Positions 1-12,579 of a stretch of DNA of 64,000 nucleotides are shown here, piece after piece. Made by a program: the position numbers and the translations under genes. Within the stretch, counting starts at the first letter, position 1, and every line of letters starts with the position of its first letter. The DNA lies in NCBI GenBank assembly GCA_028671895.1, contig CM053796.1, positions 41,786,860-41,850,859 on the forward strand. The letters are read 5' to 3'. The notes beneath the pieces were generated by a model. The model searched no databases, had not been told where the DNA came from, and saw nothing but the letters and a program-made list of their open reading frames with translations. Source of the DNA: Oenanthe sinensis (lineage: Eukaryota > Streptophyta > Magnoliopsida > Apiales > Apiaceae).

Positions 1-543
1 GTGTGTGAGAGAAAAAAAGTTATATTTATGAGAAGGGAGATCTCTAGAGAAGACGGTGGTAAAGTAGTGTGTATAAAGTATACATACATGTGTAGCAGAG
101 AAGCTGCTATTTGTCATATGTGTACACGTGTCTTTTTGTTTTTATTGTATATGTATTTTTATTTTTTTTACAAGGGTGAGTTTGCTTTTTAAACGGTTCG
201 AAATTCACATGGATAACTCAACCTGGTCTAGTTCGTGTGGGCCCACAGTTCCCAACTCAATTCTATGTCAAATTCTCGCCTTCTTTGTATAAATTATAAT
301 ATATGCATATCCTTCCAATCAAGGTTCCTAAACCTACTCTAATTCTTAGACTCCCCACGTCTATATAAAGGGCCTAACCCCTCATTATTAGAACTACGTT
401 TTGGCTTGATTCTCTAAACACAACAGAGATACGTAGGCATCTTGTGAGGGCAGAACCAAGCTTCGAAACACAAGTTCAGCCATTAAAGCTCTTAGCTCAG
501 ACATACATCGCATTAACTACACCCTAGTTTTTATTCCACAACA
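1..543 (+). mobile_element. LTR retrotransposon, 3' part of an LTR
   Basis: This is read as the right-hand part of a long terminal repeat. It contains a TATA-like TATATAAA at 362-369, ends in CA at 542-543, and is followed directly by a primer-binding site and a gag-like start. The left end of the LTR is not visible and may lie outside the window. The lineage is probably Ty3/gypsy, judged from the primer-binding site alone. Confidence 0.65.
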
Positions 544-545
544 TT

Positions 546-562
546 TGGCGCCGTCTGTGGGA
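546..562 (+). other. Retrotransposon primer-binding site
   Basis: TGGCGCCGT followed by CTGTGGGA begins two bases after the LTR end. The first nine bases complement the 3' end of plant tRNA-Asp (family knowledge), a primer common in Ty3/gypsy elements. The rest of the match is imperfect. Confidence 0.6.
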
Positions 563-576
563 AGAGAACATTAATC

Positions 577-1077
577 ATGGCAAAAACACGACGAACTGAC
601 GGAGACATTGTCCCCACCACAGGTGATCCGACTGCTATCATCCCTCCTGATGAAACTCAAACTACCGAGGTCCCCGCTACCACCATTATTCCCGCTGGAA
701 CCCAAGGTCCTAATACTCAAAGGCTTGGTCCCTTTAGTGAGATCGTCCACTCCACCAATCCTGAGGAAATCGTCCATGGATCCAACCCACTATCCCAGGT
801 AACTCAAGCTCCTTTCATGGTTACTGCTCCTCACGCGCAAATTTCCACCATTGTTATTCCTAGTAGTACTGTTGCCCAAGCAAGACTTGGAATCTCCCAA
901 GCCTATCCCCCTCTTTACATCAGGGGGTTGGAACCCCAGAACTATGGGCGTAGAGAAGATGTCCGTGATTTCTCAGGACCATACTCAACTGATGATAAAA
1001 GCTCAGAAGGCACTGATGTCAATCCCAGGAGAAGAAGGCCTGGTAAAGAGCCTGCAGGAAGCCGGCGTTTTCGGTAA
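577..1077 (+). pseudogene. Truncated gag-like reading frame of the LTR element
   Basis: A 166-codon frame starts with ATG 31 bases after the LTR end, where gag begins in Ty3/gypsy elements. The product is rich in Pro, Thr, Ser and Ile, then becomes basic (NPRRRRPGKE), and stops. No zinc knuckle, protease, reverse transcriptase or integrase follows. Unrelated AT-rich DNA begins after about 1080, so the element is cut off or deleted internally. The gag label rests on position, not on a recognised domain. Confidence 0.5.
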
Positions 1078-1197
1078 AAGAATTATTATGAGTAATTATT
1101 CGAAAATTTAATGGAAATGAAGAGTAAGAGATTTGTAATAATATGATTGTTTTATAATTAGCTATGTGTTATGTATATATATCCCTAAAATATTTTA

Positions 1198-1795
1198 GGG
1201 TGTGTTCGGTTCAAAAGATATGAATGTGTCAGGAGGATGAGAATGAGTTGGAAAATGAAATGCTATTGGGATAAGAATTAGTTAGGACAAGAATGATCAT
1301 TCAATCTTTTTGTTCGTTTAGTAATATTAATTTTATTGGAAATGAAATACTCATTTTTTATTAATTAATTAATTTAATATATAAATAAAATGAATTTTAA
1401 AAAAATTATGTTATTCAATAATAAATTTACTAAATAATAATATAGAAAATATAAGTAAGGCAAAATTAATTTATACAAGAAATAAGATTATATATATAAT
1501 TTGAATTACAAAGACTACTATTTAAAAATTTTAAATAGGTAAACAACTTTTTTTCTTTAAATATCTTGAATTACAAACATGTTATATTCAAGAATAAAAA
1601 TACAAAATTATTTATTTTTAATAAAAATAAGAATAATTATCTCATATATAAGAATGAGATATAAAATTAGGTTATGAAAAAACATAAAAATAACAAAAGA
1701 ATAAGTGATACCATTCCTCAACCGAATAACATTTTTTTTTCTTTCCTAGCACTATCCCGCTAATCTTTATTCGTATCCTTGAACCGAACGTGTCT
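1198..1795. mobile_element. Nonautonomous TIR DNA transposon, about 600 bp
   Basis: The left end reads GGGTGTGTTCGGTTCA (1199 on). The right end carries the inverse TTGAACCGAACGTGTCT (near 1779-1795), and the next roughly ten bases also pair imperfectly. The interior is AT-rich and has no coding potential. The left flank has TTA, which would suit a PIF/Harbinger-type element, but I could not confirm a matching duplication on the right. The superfamily is open. Confidence 0.5.
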
Positions 1796-1799
1796 GCTA

Positions 1800-3427
1800 T
1801 ATAACCTTGTCAAGTAAAATTTTTGTTGAATAAACATAGTGAAAAGCGAAGTGTTAGGTTGAAGGGTGGGCCCGCCATTTGTGTTTTTGCCACTCATTTC
1901 TTCCATGCTATATGAGAAAGTGTTCGTGGGTTGGGTGGGTCGAAGTGACTCTGTAAGCAATATTTCTTGAAAAAAAATTTAAAATATTATTTTAAAAAAA
2001 TATAATTACTACAGTAAAAATAATATAATTCATGAAGTACTCGAAGTCAAGTGGTAAAGGGTGATGCGAGAGTGTTAGTCGAGGTCTGTAATCATTGTCT
2101 TAATTTTTAAAATTAAAATATATAACTGTCTTTTCTATTTCGAGCATGATTATTGAAATTGAGTATATACATTTGTTACGCCAATATTTATGTATACTTT
2201 TAAATTTAATAACTGTCGTACATTTTTTTAAATAAAATATTCGTATTATTACTTATAACATTATGTGATGGTTATATATTTATATTATATATATTTTCTC
2301 AATATATATATATATATATATATATATTCCTGTTTTAATAAAAAATAATTAAAAATAAAATAGATACCGGCCATTAGATCAAATTAAAATGAAAGATTTA
2401 GATTCGATTTCCGAGTAATAAATAAACAATTTTATTGAACTTTTTCCATAATATATAATTATATATTATATATAAATTTATGTAAAGTTATAAAAAAATT
2501 AATATTAATTGGATTGAGCTGAATTGATCCAAAAATATATACAACTCAATTCATTAAATTTGGTTTGGATATTCAAATATTGACGTTTTATACAATTTGA
2601 TAGGCTAAAAATGGGTCAGATTGATTTTTAATTTGGTCCGAATGGCCAAGCCATGGGCACCGGGCCCATCACGAAATGTCAGAACGAGCTAGCATTATGT
2701 TTGGTGTCTCGTTCATTTTGTAAAAGTTTGGGGGGAATAAGCATCACATTTTCTTAATTTCATGTCGGGATCCTTTTCTTGCTAGCACTAGCACTAGCAT
2801 TTCTTCTGCTTTTTTTTTCTTTTACCTGTATTCAATCTTTGCGTTCATGTCTAGGGTAGCTGTATTCAAAATTCTTTATCGAAAATTCGGGAATATCAAA
2901 ATTAATTTCCTGTCGATATTTTTAACATCACGTTAACATACCTCTTTTATTATTTGTTTGATGAATCAAAATTTTCGACATTCTAATTCATAACAACTTT
3001 TTTTGACATCATGTTAAGAAATTTTTTTTAAGGTTCGAACATTTATAGCAATAAAAACTAAAACACATACTTATCAGAAACTTTATGGACCCGATTGAAA
3101 CGTTGTACACTGGCAATACGTTAATATAAGCTTTCAGTAACATGGATCATAATTTTATGTTTTTTTTTGTTCATAGAATTATGGTTCTATAATTTCATTC
3201 ATGTTACAACAATAAATTCATTAACTTGATAAAGAGGCTATAAACTTATTTTTTCTGAATGCATCATCACAAGAATTTCCATTCAAGTCCTAAAGTCTGA
3301 GAAGGATGAGTAGCTCTGCAAAAAAAAAAAAATTAACCATGCATCAAATGCTTTCTAAAGATCGACCTTCGTTATTACCCTCATCGCCGATATGCAGATT
3401 TAGTCAGTTCATTCCACTTGAGAATGT
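1800..3427. other. Intergenic AT-rich DNA
   Basis: No coding frame is supported here. A perfect (AT)n microsatellite lies at 2302-2327. The last 200 bases are probably the 3' UTR and terminator region of the translocator gene on the minus strand. Confidence 0.6.
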
Positions 3428-6400
3428 CTAAGATGCGAGTGCTTTAGCAGCCTTCTGAAATGTTGCAAAAAGATACTTTGCATTAGAATGTCGAAATTGA
3501 GGAAGCAAACAAAGACTTTAAAGAAAATTGGAAGTGTACCCGTTTCTCCTCTTCCATGTTTGCTTTTATTAAAGAGTAAATGGCGACACCAGCAATGGCT
3601 ACTGCAGTACCAATTCCAGTCTGTGTAGAGATCCTATTGCCTGTTACAGTTCCCAGCAAAGAGCAAAGAAGTTACAATGTTGTTTTGACTGTTTAGTTGT
3701 GTCTTAAGACTCCAGGAAAACAATACACCACTAGTTTGTTATGTAGAATTCAGTATAGCTAGAGGAACAGCAGTGTAGTTTTTGCGACTATACATTATTA
3801 CCAACTTAAATAAAGCATAACTAAGGTGTAAATATCATCATTCTATCCTGCAAATGATATAGATGTAAGAAAGAGAAGCATGAGTAATTACCAAATACAA
3901 TGATGGAGAAACCGATCACAAAGACTCGCTTCAACACATTTCCAACAGCATGTGTGAGTGGTGCAACCCTTTCCAATGTGTTAGTCGCGACCTATTTTGG
4001 TAAGATAAGTGATTTTTTAAGTGAAGGTTAGAGTACATGAAATGTTATCTTCAGGACGGTGGACTTAAGAGATCAAAATAAGAAACACTAGAGGCTAAAT
4101 ATGAATAAATTCAGAAGCATGAAGCTTAGGATCTGGGGTTAGCAATTAGGACACTACTAAAATGAGTACCTGATTGTATAAATGATAGAACATTCCAATC
4201 CAAAATAGATCAGACAAGAATTTGTATAGACCCACTTTGGCAATTGCATCCTGGAACCCATATTGCATCAGCTTGGGTCCCTCAATCTAAAAGCAAAGCA
4301 AGTTGAAGCATTCATTAATCCGGGAATTCGGAGAAATCTTTATTATTTTTTAAGTAAAAACATAGTATAATTGTTGGTGAAGAGGACGCCTACAAGTATT
4401 GCTGGAGGGAGGCAAAACAAGAGGGCAATTATTGAAATGTAAGCATACACGTTCGTACTGTCCATCCCTGTCTGTTACCATGTAAACAACAAACAAAAAG
4501 CTGAGTAAGCCGAAGAAAGCAACAGTATCGATGAGGGGAAGTTGGTAATCTCTGTTTAGAAAATGCTTAGAATAGTAAATCAGCAATTACAGTGTCCCTT
4601 AACAGACTAGATGCTTGGCCAAAAGAAAGTGGCTATAGACACTATTAATTAATACAAGAATATGATGCAAGATTGTACCAAAAGCTCAATCCAGGTTATG
4701 CATACCGTCATTCTGAATAAGAGGAACATATTTATGAGGAAGTTCTTATAATGATCTCACCATTGCTTTCTTAGAGTAGATGCTACGGTAGGTAAATGAA
4801 ATATTTGAAATCATTGCGCTGGTGAATCCCAACCAGTTGAAAGAAAGCTCAGTCAGTGATGCCATTGACACACCTAGCATACCAATTTTCAGGGATATGA
4901 CCAGCACAATCAGATTAAATATTGGGAATTCAAGTTACATAATCAGAACAAATATGAAAACTATTTCTGGAAAACTCATCGGCACATCTAAAAGTAGCCT
5001 GGCATCTGTTCACACGTCTTTCCGCAGATAATATTTTTAGTGTAGAATTGAACATCACATAGACGACGACCAAGTAAATGAGAAATTGTAAAAGTGTAAA
5101 TAGTTTACCAAGAACAACAGGGGCCAGTGATAGCCACAACGGAAGAGGAATCTGTTGGCCTAGAATAAACTGAGAAGCAGCTGCGTTAAAGAATGGCTCC
5201 AAGGCTGCAAATAAGGAAATATAAAATTAGTTAACATCACAATAAACAAATTCTGGCCAAAGATCTTAGAAACTGACAACTGTCATATGTCTGTCTGTTA
5301 TTTTTGTGTGGAAAAGAAAAAACACTCAGTAACTCACTACCGGTGATGATGAGCAAAAAACTTTTATTTGAACGTGTATACCATATAAAGATTCATACTA
5401 TGCTGAAAACCAAGTACATCATATAGAGCTAAGCACAGCGTAATAGAACGTGTATACCTTTTATTGTATGTGTAAATGACACTGCAACGGCTGCAAATGA
5501 TACATTAGACATGACATGCCCAAGGGCATGACAGGCAGCAACCGGAGTAAGCAAACCTAAAAGTTCCTTGTTAACTGGCTGCATATATACAAGCGAGTGC
5601 TCAAGTGATTATTGAAGACAAATTGTAACTTGGTGAAAAGTAAAGCGCACAACAGATCAGTCTTACTGCACGTTTTGGAAGACCAACTGTCCAACTAATA
5701 AGACAGTACACAACCCCAACAAGGAGGTGGACAACTGAGACAAAACTGCAAATATAGATAAAATTACTCATATAAATAATCAAAACTGATGGCATTATAT
5801 GAGCAGATACTTTATCTATGAAATTTTAAGTCTTTAAAAAATGTATACGGCAAACAAACAATTAATTTGGTCAAGATAACTTACTATGGATATGGAAAAT
5901 AGTTGTAGACTTTCTTGTTGAGGATGTTGAATATGACATTTAGGAAATACCTGCAAAAAATGTATCTACTAGTTAGTAAGGCCGGTTAAACACAATATGT
6001 GCTCCAATCTTAATGCAATATAAAAGCATCATACATAGAAACAACATACTTAAACTTGAACACCTGTTAATTAATAATCATGAAATTTAATAATTTCTTT
6101 ACACACAATATCTTATCACTATGGCTAAGTTGCAAATAGAACATCCTTCTCAGAAACTCCTACTTGAGGATTGAGGTAGTGGTTGAAGTGAAACTTAAAC
6201 CCGAACTCGAAATAGAGATCCAAAACGACCCTTCAAGGCATAAATTTAAATACTTGCACGCTCATGTCTCTACTAAGACTCAACCCTCATATAAGGGTTG
6301 CATCTACTAGGCTATGTATAAGCCATGAGATAAGAAAGAAAAAGTTAATAAATGTCATGGTCAAACAAAGTTTACCATGTAAAGAAAAAGAATCCGGTAA

Positions 6401-6888
6401 GTAAAGCAGGATATTTCTCGAAAAAGCCCGGATTAGCCTTCAAAATCCTGCAAAATTCCAAACATAACAAGATCACAAAAAGAAAAAGACAATTGACTTT
6501 TTCAAGCAACAGATTCAAAATTGACCATTATACAATACTAGCAACTAGCTAGATAAATATAAGAGAAATTATTATTAATATCGCACCCATCAACGCTTTC
6601 AATCCCATGATCATCAGCATCTGCAGCTGCAGCTTTAGTGACCGGAAAATCAACAGAGCCACGCCTTCTCAACAGTTGATCCCAGCCCGAAAATTTCAAG
6701 GCCTTGCTAGAAATTCCAAGCGGTGAAAAACAAAAACTCTCCGGTGCAAATCCTAAGGGTGATGAAACTGATTGTATCTTGCATGGAACCAAACCAGAAG
6801 TACTAGTTCTAGTACCAAAAGATTTATTTCCACAAGGAAATTGTGATCGTTGACTCGAAAATTGTATGGCACTAGCTAATGAAGCCAT
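3428..6888 (-). CDS. TPT: Chloroplast triose-phosphate/phosphate translocator (TPT)
   Basis: This is an inner-envelope antiporter that exports triose phosphates and 3-phosphoglycerate from the chloroplast in exchange for phosphate. Twelve coding exons keep one frame with GT-AG junctions: 6587-6888, 6376-6447, 5885-5950, 5667-5745, 5458-5578, 5109-5204, 4761-4873, 4394-4471, 4170-4286, 3892-3991, 3540-3640, 3428-3454. The product is 423 residues, close to the family's usual 400-410. Residues 1 to about 90 form a Ser-rich plastid transit peptide encoded by exon 1. Family signatures follow: [42 protein letters not shown], and MEEEKR near the C-terminus. The phosphate-binding basic residues known from the family are present as Lys in THTIK (about 213) and Lys-Arg in GNVLKRV (369-370). 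One oddity is that the usual TDMDST reads TGMDST at exon 8. The ATG at 6888 is the first in frame and precedes a plausible transit peptide. Confidence 0.95.
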
Positions 6889-8649
6889 TACACATGAATC
6901 AAAGAAAACAAACTCGAATTCTTTGTTCTTATAGATTATAAAGCTTTAAAGAATAATTTTTTTCAGTTGGGAGGAATATATTTAAAGAAAGAAAGAAAGA
7001 AAATATGCATAGAACAAGACACAGATTAAACGTAGCAATCGAGGTTGGCTAGTTTTGAGCAGCGGATATATCAAACCAAAGAAACTACATATGTAAGAAA
7101 CTATACATGCATACTAGTAACCTGATATACTAGTCAGATAATTTTCTTCACCTATTCAATAAAATTATTGTGTTTTTTATGGTATAAAATTATTTTATTC
7201 AATATTTTAGGAAAATTATCTCAAGATTTTTGACCCCACGAATCAAAATAAATCATTTATGCACTTGCGCATGATCATGATTTAAATAGAATAAATAGAG
7301 ATATATCTATTTTGTTGGAAAATGCAGGTTCTAATAAATTCAGCTTACTAATCGTGAAACGTTCAATTCAGCTATATATTATTTGGGAAAATTTTTGGAA
7401 TTATTTGTGAAATACCTAGTATTGCTCTTTTTAATTTATAAATTAAATTTTAGATAAATTGAATTGATGCATCATGAGGTGAGGTTGGTGGTGAGGATTG
7501 TTTTACTGTAGAGTTTATTTGTTCTTGTTCCCGCCAATTTAACCTTTGCACGGACCGGCCTTTATTTCATGTTTTACAAATTTTGATAGTAATTTTTTTG
7601 GCAAAAACATTTGATTTTTTTTTTTGGGTTAATAGCGATACAATAATGAACTTGATATATTATTATGATTCGGTGATTTTTTTATAGTTATTAATTATTT
7701 TATATATATTAAATATCATAAAATGATATTATTGATGGAAATAGCTCGTATTTCATACCAAACTTTTAAGCGTTTATTTAAATAAGTTGTTCGCTTTCGC
7801 AAAAAAAAAAAAGTTGTTCGCTATCACCGATGATAAATTAATATTTTGACTCTTCTGTCATTGAAAGAGGCAATATGTACTTTTTATTTATAGATTATTA
7901 GTTCAATTTTCCTTTTTCGTTTATAATTCATATCCTACTTGTGACTGATTTGAATAAAAAAATACACACACTTTATATATTTGATAAAAATTAGTGGGAT
8001 TAGAATGGTAAAAAACTCCTAAAAATTAGTGGAATATAATAATTTTATGAGGGAACTTTGTAAACAAGATTTTGAGGATAATAATGGAGGTGTTGTCATT
8101 GAAAAGGTCTATCAAGAATTAAGAAAGGAAAATTAACAAAAAAAAAAAGAATTAAGAAAGGAATGGGCATGAGACCTAACGTTTGCAACCAACAACAAAG
8201 AGATATAAATTTATTAGAGTTTGTATATATATAACGCACGTAGCTATCTGCTCCATTACCTCATCCAGCAACTGATATATTGCTTCTTCTCACTCTTTTA
8301 TCATTTCGATGCACCTGCATCTATTATTCTATCTTAAAAGTATTTGATTTTTTTTCATTTTTTATAATTGTGAAAATATAAAATACTCTTTGCATGTTCT
8401 TGTGATTGTTCGTTTTTTGTTTTTAGTTAAGCAATGAAGTGTGATATCAACTGTGCCAAAAAGATAAAATCAAGGATTTATTGTTAAAAAATCAAAATTC
8501 CTATTAGAACATCACCATATACTATCAATTCATTAATTTATTTGATAGAGTTTGTTATTATTCAACATTTTAAGTTATTTTCTGTCCAGTAGTTTCAAAT
8601 TAAAATTATTAATTTTCACCACAAATTAAACCAAACAAATCTAAATTTA
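6889..8649. other. Intergenic region upstream of TPT
   Basis: The first few hundred bases hold the TPT promoter on the minus strand, including (GAAA)n near 6985-7000. The rest is AT-rich with A-tracts (near 7800 and 8140) and no supported gene. Confidence 0.5.
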
Positions 8650-9177
8650 TACAATTTTATAACTCGTGCGAAACACGGGATGAATGACTAATATTTAGGT
8701 AAATTTATTTTTTATATTATATTTTATTGGTATTTTATATAAAATTTTATAATATTGAGAATTTATGTTAATATAATATAATATTATCCGTGATGAGTTG
8801 TATAAAATTAGGACTATCGGGGGTTAGAGTTGTATGTTATTATACAATGATAGTTATATATTAACATTCATAAATTTTAATGATATATTAAATAAAAATT
8901 ATAAGATAAGTAGTATTTTTAAAATAGAAAATCTATACTATATTAATAAAGCCCAAACATTAAAAGTATATATTATCAGTGAGAAGTTGTATAAAAGGAG
9001 AATTATTGGGAGTTAGAGTTGTATGTATGATATATATTCTTTTTAAAATTAGAATTTATTAAAATTGAATGATTAAGATCGTTTACATGGTTCATCTAAA
9101 ATTGGACGGTTAAGATATTTTATATGGTTCACCTTGGACCAAAACTTTTAATCTTTTAGTTATAATAATATAGTATA
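8650..9177 (-). mobile_element. Nonautonomous Helitron, copy 1
   Basis: Read on the minus strand, the 5' end is TATACTATATTATTATAA near 9177. The 3' side has the short hairpin CCCGTG-TTTCG-CACGAG at 8663-8679, a Helitron hallmark. The terminal CTRR is degraded. The body shares long stretches with 33471-33990 in the opposite orientation. A block around GAGTTGTATAAAA occurs twice inside (near 8797 and 8981). Confidence 0.6.
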
Positions 9178-9202
9178 TATATATATATATGTATATATAT
9201 AA
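9178..9202. repeat. (TA)n microsatellite
   Basis: A short, nearly perfect TA run with one GT interruption lies between the Helitron and the foldback element. Confidence 0.8.
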
Positions 9203-9215
9203 ATTAAAAAATATA

Positions 9216-9615
9216 GAGTAAATTGCAGTTTGGTGGCCTAAATTAAAATATTTTTGCAATTTGATGGCTGATGTATTGAACTAAATGCTTTAATAGCTAA
9301 ACACAATATTTTAAAATAAGATGAGACTTCCGCTCTAATTCACACCGACGAAACTAATGACGTTAGTTCTTTTCTTAAAAAAAAAATCAAAAAATTGCTC
9401 TCCCTCTTTTTTAATTTGTTCTTAAAATACATTTTTGTCCTTATTTTTATAAAATAATTACCAAAACTGTTAATACTGCTAGTGTGAATTCGAGCGGAAT
9501 CCCCATTTTGTTTTAAAATATTTTGTTTAACTATTAAAATTTTGAGTCAAATATATCGGCCTTCAAAATACAAAAACATTTTATTTCAGACCACCAAACT
9601 CCAATTTAGGATAAG
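9216..9615. mobile_element. Long-TIR foldback MITE with target duplication
   Basis: The two halves form one large imperfect inverted repeat of more than 130 bp per arm. The left arm starts near TAAATTGCAGTTTGGTGG and the right arm ends near CCACCAAACTCCAATTTA. AAAATATA lies directly outside both ends (9208-9215 and 9616-9623), a candidate 8-bp target duplication. Long arms and this duplication length suggest a Mutator-like MITE. It ends about 360 bp before the EAF7 start codon and so lies in that gene's promoter. Confidence 0.7.
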
Positions 9616-9978
9616 AAAATATATGTATCAAGGAAGGGACCTTGATACTTCACTTTATTATGGACTTTCAATTTCACAAAACTGTTCTTCTGTACTTTTA
9701 TTCGGCCCAACTCGACAGAATTATCATTGGGCTTTAAACCCAGAAACACAACCTTTAATTGTTGGATCAAATACCAACAAGATCCCTACCCTGCCCAGCT
9801 TCACTAAACTCTATCCAAATCCATTACATCATTTGACTCTTTCACAGTAGTACTACAAATGCCAACCCAAAAACATATTTAAATACCATTCAAGTTTCAT
9901 TTGCCCTTGACAGACACACACACACACACATATAAATACACACACAAACATACATAGTGAGAGATCATAAGAAAAAAA

Positions 9979-12579
9979 ATGAAGGGGTTGAATGGAGGAG
10001 CAGTGAGAGCAAAAGAACAAGAAGAAGAACAAGAAGAAGAACAAGAAGAGGGCATGTCTGCTCATTCCCCTTGCAAGAAATCACCTTCCTCTTCTTCCTC
10101 TCTTCACAAGGTCTTTTCTTTTTTATACATACATGTCTTGTATCTATATATGTTGTCTTCTATGCTTCTTTTTATATCTTTATCTATGTTTACATCTATA
10201 TATACCTCTCCTTCTACATGCCCCCCACACTCTTTGAAACACACATTAATAGATGGTTTAAATTTGTGTACATTGATTTGGGGTTAATATTTGTAGGAGC
10301 AATCGCAAGTTGAAGTGGAGCTAAAGCTGCTAGAAGCTCTTGAAATCTATCCTCTTGTTAAATTACGCGGCAAGTTCTTTTCTTTACCCCCATTATATTT
10401 GATATTGCCTGTTTCCGTTGAAATGTTTGGTTCATTTGTAAGTAAATTTTGCACTTTTTTGGTAAAATTTTGTTAAGTGTGTTCTTTGTATTCACTTCCT
10501 AGCACAGTTCATTTATGGTTAGATAAAAGTCGAATCTTTTTTGCATAAGTTCTTGAATTTTGGAATTATATGAACTTATATCTTTAATGGATAGTTAAGA
10601 GATGTGGCAATAAATAGTGTTTTTCATTCTAAATTTAATATAATTTAAAATCAGAAAGAGAAATGCTAGGAAATTTCTTTCGGTGCCTAATAGGTACAAA
10701 GACCAAAGTTCAATCATCATTATCCGTGGTGGAGGCACTGGTGTATAGTGTATACCTTGAGATTGGAGAATATATCATTTATATTCTCAAATCATCATTG
10801 CGGGGTGGAGGTACCAGAGTATATCTTGAAAAGATAGCTGGGTTTTTCTTTTCACTTCCGGTCACGATGCATATAAAGTTTTATGTTTCTTTTAAATGTC
10901 AAGTTCTTGAATCTTGAAATTGATGTAAATTCATCTTCAATGGATGTCATTGTGTAACTAGGAAGAGATTTGGCAATGAATAACATAATCAAATCAATAT
11001 ATTTTTTGAAGCAAATCCATTAGAGAGGTGCTAGGAAACTTATTTCGGTGCCGGATAGGTCCAAAGTTAGATCATCATCATTATCATCATCATGGGAGAA
11101 GGAACCGTATATATCATTTATATTGCATTCGGTGCCGGATAGGTCCAAAGTTAGATTAACATCATCGGGAGCGGGGGAACCGGATATATCCGTTATCTAT
11201 ATTGCAACTATTCTTAATGCCGAATAATAGGTAAAAAGTTTAATAATCATCTTGGGGGGCGGAGGCACCCGTGTATATCTTAAAATTTGAGAATATATCA
11301 TTTATATGTATCATATATTTAAAAAGTTTAGATAGCCGAGTTGGTGTATGGAGCTCGGGGTTCGAATCCCACTTTCAACAATCACTATATTTTTCTTTTG
11401 AATTTAAAATACTTCATATGAATTTTTTTTTAGTACCCTGAAATTACATTTTATTTTTACCTCCGACACAATTTTTTTTTTAGTACCCTGAAATTACATT
11501 TTATTTTTACCTCTGACACTGTTTACCATTGCCTAATACAGTACTATGATGGAACAAAAAGTTCAATAATATCTACTAACCATTCAATTGGGTTATGCTG
11601 TTACACTCAATGAAGTCAACTCTTTCTCCGTATTTACAACAGTGGGCATAGATGAGAATGAGATATCTAATGGTTGAGTTAATACTAGAGTTTTGAGATG
11701 TTAAGATATTTCAATAATTCTTTTAACTAGTTAAATCTAAAATGTAAATGATGCAACTATATTTCTCTTGAAAAGTCACAGGTAACTTGAGAGTTGTAGA
11801 GATGAGTAGTTACTAATGTCTGTATATCATCCTCCCATCATGTAGTCATCATGAAATACTAAATTTATTACTTAATGAAGCATCAAATGTGCTAAAGTGA
11901 TAAGCATCTTTCTTATGATCTCAAAGAGCATAGATTAGACACTTTTGTTACATGCAACTTAACACCATTTGTCACTTCCTTTTTGGTCTTACAGGTATTC
12001 ATCGTCACTTTGTCCTCTTTGGGCTGACCGACTATCTGCAGAGAAGGTTTCTCTAATTCTTTCCTATCTTATTTCCTCTCCTTAATACTAAATATTTCCG
12101 TCTCATGATTTCCTAATCTTGCAATGCTGATACCACAATAATTCTTGTCACAGCTTTAATAGACCGTTCTCCCCAACTGAGGTTCTGCAGTTGCTGGACC
12201 GTTTCTACAATCTGGAAATGCTGGTATGTGTGGTAGCTCTTAGTAACGTGCTTTCGATCTACTACTTGATAAATATTTCTTGGACAAAATAGGAGCAAAA
12301 CTTAATAATATTATTCTTAATTACTAGCTAATAACCGATAGGGTCAAAATGTGCAGCTAATGGTTTTACCTCCCTTGTCTACGACTATTAGTGAATGCTG
12401 TCAAATGTTATTATTGATATTAGTAATAAAAAACTATTATTTTCATTTTGGTACTTCAATAATTATTAATCTCATACTTTATCCTATTGCAGCAGCCAGA
12501 TGACGAGGATACTGAACTACTGAATCAAGAAGAAGAGTTCTCCCTTCCGCAGAGTTTCTTTGTTAAGGAAGAACCTTGA
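9979..12579 (+). CDS. EAF7/MRGBP-like subunit of the NuA4 histone acetyltransferase complex
   Basis: EAF7/MRGBP is a small nuclear subunit that links MRG-type chromodomain proteins to NuA4/TIP60 acetyltransferase. Five exons keep frame: 9979-10110, 10297-10369, 11995-12046, 12154-12223, 12493-12579, giving 137 residues. The conserved core is seen across exons 2-5: VELKLLEALEIYPLVKLRG, IHRHFVLFGLTDYL, EVLQLLDRFYNLEML, then an acidic tail with PDDEDTELLNQEEEF and KEEP. The N-terminus has a Glu/Gln tract (EQEEEQEEEQEE) and a Ser tract. Intron 2 uses a GC donor (CGCG|GCAAGT). The last acceptor is CAGCAG, so two products differing by one Gln are possible. The ATG at 9979 is preceded by an A-rich context. 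Confidence 0.88.
10640..11320. repeat. Diverged tandem repeats inside EAF7 intron 2
   Basis: Units recur containing TGCTAGGAAA, TTTCGGTGCCGGATAGGTCC and GGAGGCACCxGTGTATA, at about 10660, 11027, 11130 and 11210-11300. Copies are unequal and diverged. They explain much of this 1.6-kb intron. No coding role is seen. Confidence 0.6.
11331..11395 (+). mobile_element. tRNA-derived SINE remnant
   Basis: TAGCCGAGTTGG fits the RNA polymerase III A-box consensus TRGCNNAGYNGG, and GGTTCGAATCC about 20 bases downstream fits the B-box. The spacing is shorter than in a tRNA, and I see no clear target duplication, so this is probably a decayed or deleted SINE. Confidence 0.45.
11423..11520. repeat. Direct repeat of about 48 bp, two copies
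   Basis: Two adjacent copies of a unit containing TTTAGTACCCTGAAATTACA and ending in ACCTCYGACAC lie side by side. They differ at very few positions, so the duplication is recent. Confidence 0.75.

Noticed and set aside
10640..10920. Plus-strand 84-codon frame at 10663-10917
   Set aside because: It lies inside EAF7 intron 2 and overlaps the repeat units.
11331..11395. Possible functional tRNA gene from A- and B-box matches
   Set aside because: The A-to-B spacing is too short and no acceptor stem or anticodon arm can be drawn.
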